A stretch of 22,336 bases of DNA from an uncultured Corynebacterium sp. (GTDB lineage: Bacteria; Actinomycetota; Actinomycetes; Mycobacteriales; Mycobacteriaceae), in NCBI RefSeq assembly GCF_946222835.1, contig NZ_CAMIHD010000026.1:1-22336 (forward strand), given 5' to 3'. Each line of letters begins with the position of its first letter. Positions within the stretch are counted from its first letter, which is position 1. Below are positions 21,231-22,336 of this stretch, one piece after another. The notes under the pieces were generated by a model. It saw nothing but the letters and a program-made list of their open reading frames with translations. It was not told the DNA's origin and made no database searches. The position numbers and the translations under genes are program-made.

Positions 21231-22268
21231 GTGTCCGCTACCACTCCCCCAGGATTCCCCGAATCCCCCCGCGACTTCTTGGCCAATTGGACCGCCTCGC
21301 GCGGCAATCTGCGTAATTTCTTAGAGACCCAGGCGCTCGCCCCGCTGGATGAGGAATCCCAGCGCACCGCCGGTGAAGCCGCAGCCGCTGCGGCGCTAGA
21401 AGAGTTTGGGCTCGAGTTGGAGGATTTTGCCTCCGGCGTGGATTCGGTAACCGGCTCCTATGACGCGGCCGGCGCGCAACGCATCACCGACCAAGACCCA
21501 GACGTACCGGTAGATGTAGGAGCGGCGGCCTTTTTCGACGTCGACAACACCCTCATCCAAGGCTCCTCCCTCGTGGAATTCGCCTTCGGACTGGCGCGCA
21601 AGCGCTATTTCCGGCTTTCCGAAATCTTGCCGATTGCGTGGAAGCAATTAAAATTCCGCGTCTCCGGCAGTGAGAACGCTAAAGACGTAGCTCACGGCCG
21701 CGCGCAGGCATTGGAGTTTGTCAAGGGTCGCAGTGTCGATGAGCTGGTGGAGCTGTGCGAGGAGATCGTGGATGCCTCGCTGGCGCGCCGCGCCTACCCC
21801 GGCACCACGCAGCTAGCGGAGATGCACCTGGCCGCTGGCCAGCAGGTGTGGCTGGTTACCGCCACGCCAGTGCAACTGGCCCAGGTGCTAGCGCGGCGCT
21901 TCGGGTTTACGGGAGCGCTCGGCACCGTCGCAGAGGTCAAGGACGGCAAGTTCACCGGCCGGCTGGTCGGCGATATTCTGCACGGGCCTGGCAAAAAGCA
22001 CGCCGTGGCCGCGCTCGCGACCATCGAAGGCCTCGACCTCTCGCGCTGCACCGCCTATTCAGATTCCGCCAACGACGTGCCCATGCTGTCGATGGTCGGC
22101 ACAGCTGTGGCCATTAATCCGGACCGCAAGCTGCGCGACATAGCCGGTGACCGCGGCTGGCTGGTGCGCGATTACCGCTCCGTGCGCCGCGCTATCCGCA
22201 CCTATGGCCTGCCAGCGCTGGTTACCGCCGCTTTTTCCTATGGCGGTTGGCGCTACTACCGGCGATAG
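21231..22268 (+). CDS. HAD-IB family phosphatase (SerB-like) with C-terminal hydrophobic segment
   Basis: About 345 residues from the GTG at 21231; an in-frame TTG at 21207 is an alternative and neither start has a convincing ribosome site. The first ~95 residues are a low-similarity Ala- and acid-rich extension. The HAD phosphatase core follows, with motif I FFDVDNTLIQGSS (nucleophile D103, D105), motif II VTATP (T210), motif III lysine in GPGKKHAV (K255/K256), and motif IV YSDSANDVPML (D278, D282). This is the HAD-IB branch that includes phosphoserine phosphatase, but the substrate is not fixed by sequence; SerB1-type proteins near hemA in mycobacteria are relatives. The C-terminus has a short hydrophobic stretch before YRR, possibly membrane associated. 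The gene is divergent from the glutaredoxin-like gene; TACTAT at 21178-21183 is a possible -10. Confidence 0.87.
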   Translation: MSATTPPGFPESPRDFLANWTASRGNLRNFLETQALAPLDEESQRTAGEAAAAAALEEFGLELEDFASGVDSVTGSYDAAGAQRITDQDPDVPVDVGAAAFFDVDNTLIQGSSLVEFAFGLARKRYFRLSEILPIAWKQLKFRVSGSENAKDVAHGRAQALEFVKGRSVDELVELCEEIVDASLARRAYPGTTQLAEMHLAAGQQVWLVTATPVQLAQVLARRFGFTGALGTVAEVKDGKFTGRLVGDILHGPGKKHAVAALATIEGLDLSRCTAYSDSANDVPMLSMVGTAVAINPDRKLRDIAGDRGWLVRDYRSVRRAIRTYGLPALVTAAFSYGGWRYYRR

Positions 22269-22280
22269 GAAAGCAGAGAC

Positions 22281-22336
22281 ATGGCGGATTCTAGTGGTCG
22301 TGGAAACACTTCTTATGTTTCGGTTGAGTTTATCAG
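22281..22336 (+). CDS. Possible start of a further gene, cut by the window end
   Basis: An ATG 12 bases after the HAD phosphatase stop opens a frame that stays open to the end of the window (18 codons, starting MADSSGRGNTSYVSVEF). AGGAAAG lies about 10 bases upstream as a possible ribosome site. The stretch is too short for family assignment, and the close spacing suggests co-transcription with the phosphatase gene. It could be a chance open frame. Confidence 0.4.
   Translation, partial: MADSSGRGNTSYVSVEFI

Noticed and set aside
1..22336. CRISPR array, tRNA, rRNA, prophage or toxin-antitoxin pair
   Set aside because: No regularly spaced repeats, cloverleaf-like sequence, rRNA segments, phage genes or toxin partner for the HipB-like protein were seen.

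Overview
The window is chromosomal DNA from a GC-rich actinobacterium, almost certainly a Corynebacterium; I do not assign a species. This rests on the gene set and order (hemA-hemC-hemD-hemB-two membrane genes-hemE-hemY, then hemL-phosphatase-tlpA-ccdA-resB-ccsB, then the menA/menE region), on the protein sequences, and on many promoters whose -10 hexamer lies about 6-8 bases before an ATG, which implies leaderless mRNAs. It is almost wholly coding and mostly core metabolism. No rRNA, tRNA, CRISPR array, transposase or prophage gene was found.

Regions. (1) 1-2850: the 3' end of menE, a divergent mntR-type manganese regulator with a near-perfect palindromic operator, menA (menaquinone), a DUF4229 membrane protein, a small membrane protein and an orphan HipB-like HTH protein. 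(2) 2851-8937, minus strand: hemL, a histidine phosphatase, a TlpA/ResA-like lipoprotein thioredoxin, CcdA, ResB and CcsB, i.e. late tetrapyrrole-precursor synthesis coupled to system II cytochrome c maturation. (3) 9045-11985: an accessory block with a proline-rich lipoprotein, a Gdx/SugE guanidinium exporter preceded by a guanidine-III riboswitch, a beta-hydroxyacid-dehydrogenase-like oxidoreductase and a DUF222-HNH protein. From memory, hemY and hemL adjoin in C. glutamicum, so this block looks like an insertion into the heme locus. (4) 12056-20826, minus strand: hemY, hemE, two membrane proteins, hemB, a fused cobA/hemD-type gene, hemC and hemA. (5) 20900-22336: a glutaredoxin-like protein upstream of hemA, a divergent HAD-IB phosphatase, and the possible start of one more gene.

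How it fits together. HemA and HemL make 5-aminolevulinate from glutamyl-tRNA; HemB, HemC, HemD and HemE take it to coproporphyrinogen III; HemY oxidises that to coproporphyrin III in the coproporphyrin-dependent route. The ferrochelatase and HemQ are not in the window. CcdA, TlpA, ResB and CcsB keep apocytochrome thiols reduced and attach heme. MenA and MenE make the menaquinone that feeds the same respiratory chain, so most of the window serves respiration.

Most notable observations: the MntR-type operator, the guanidine-III riboswitch, a recurring 11-13 base motif (TCCAACTTTTG) at hemL, hemE and the resB-ccsB junction, an apparently degenerate methyltransferase domain on HemD, and many genes joined by zero-base or overlapping stop/start junctions. 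I did not find a clearly new biological system; the recurring motif is the best candidate for something undescribed.
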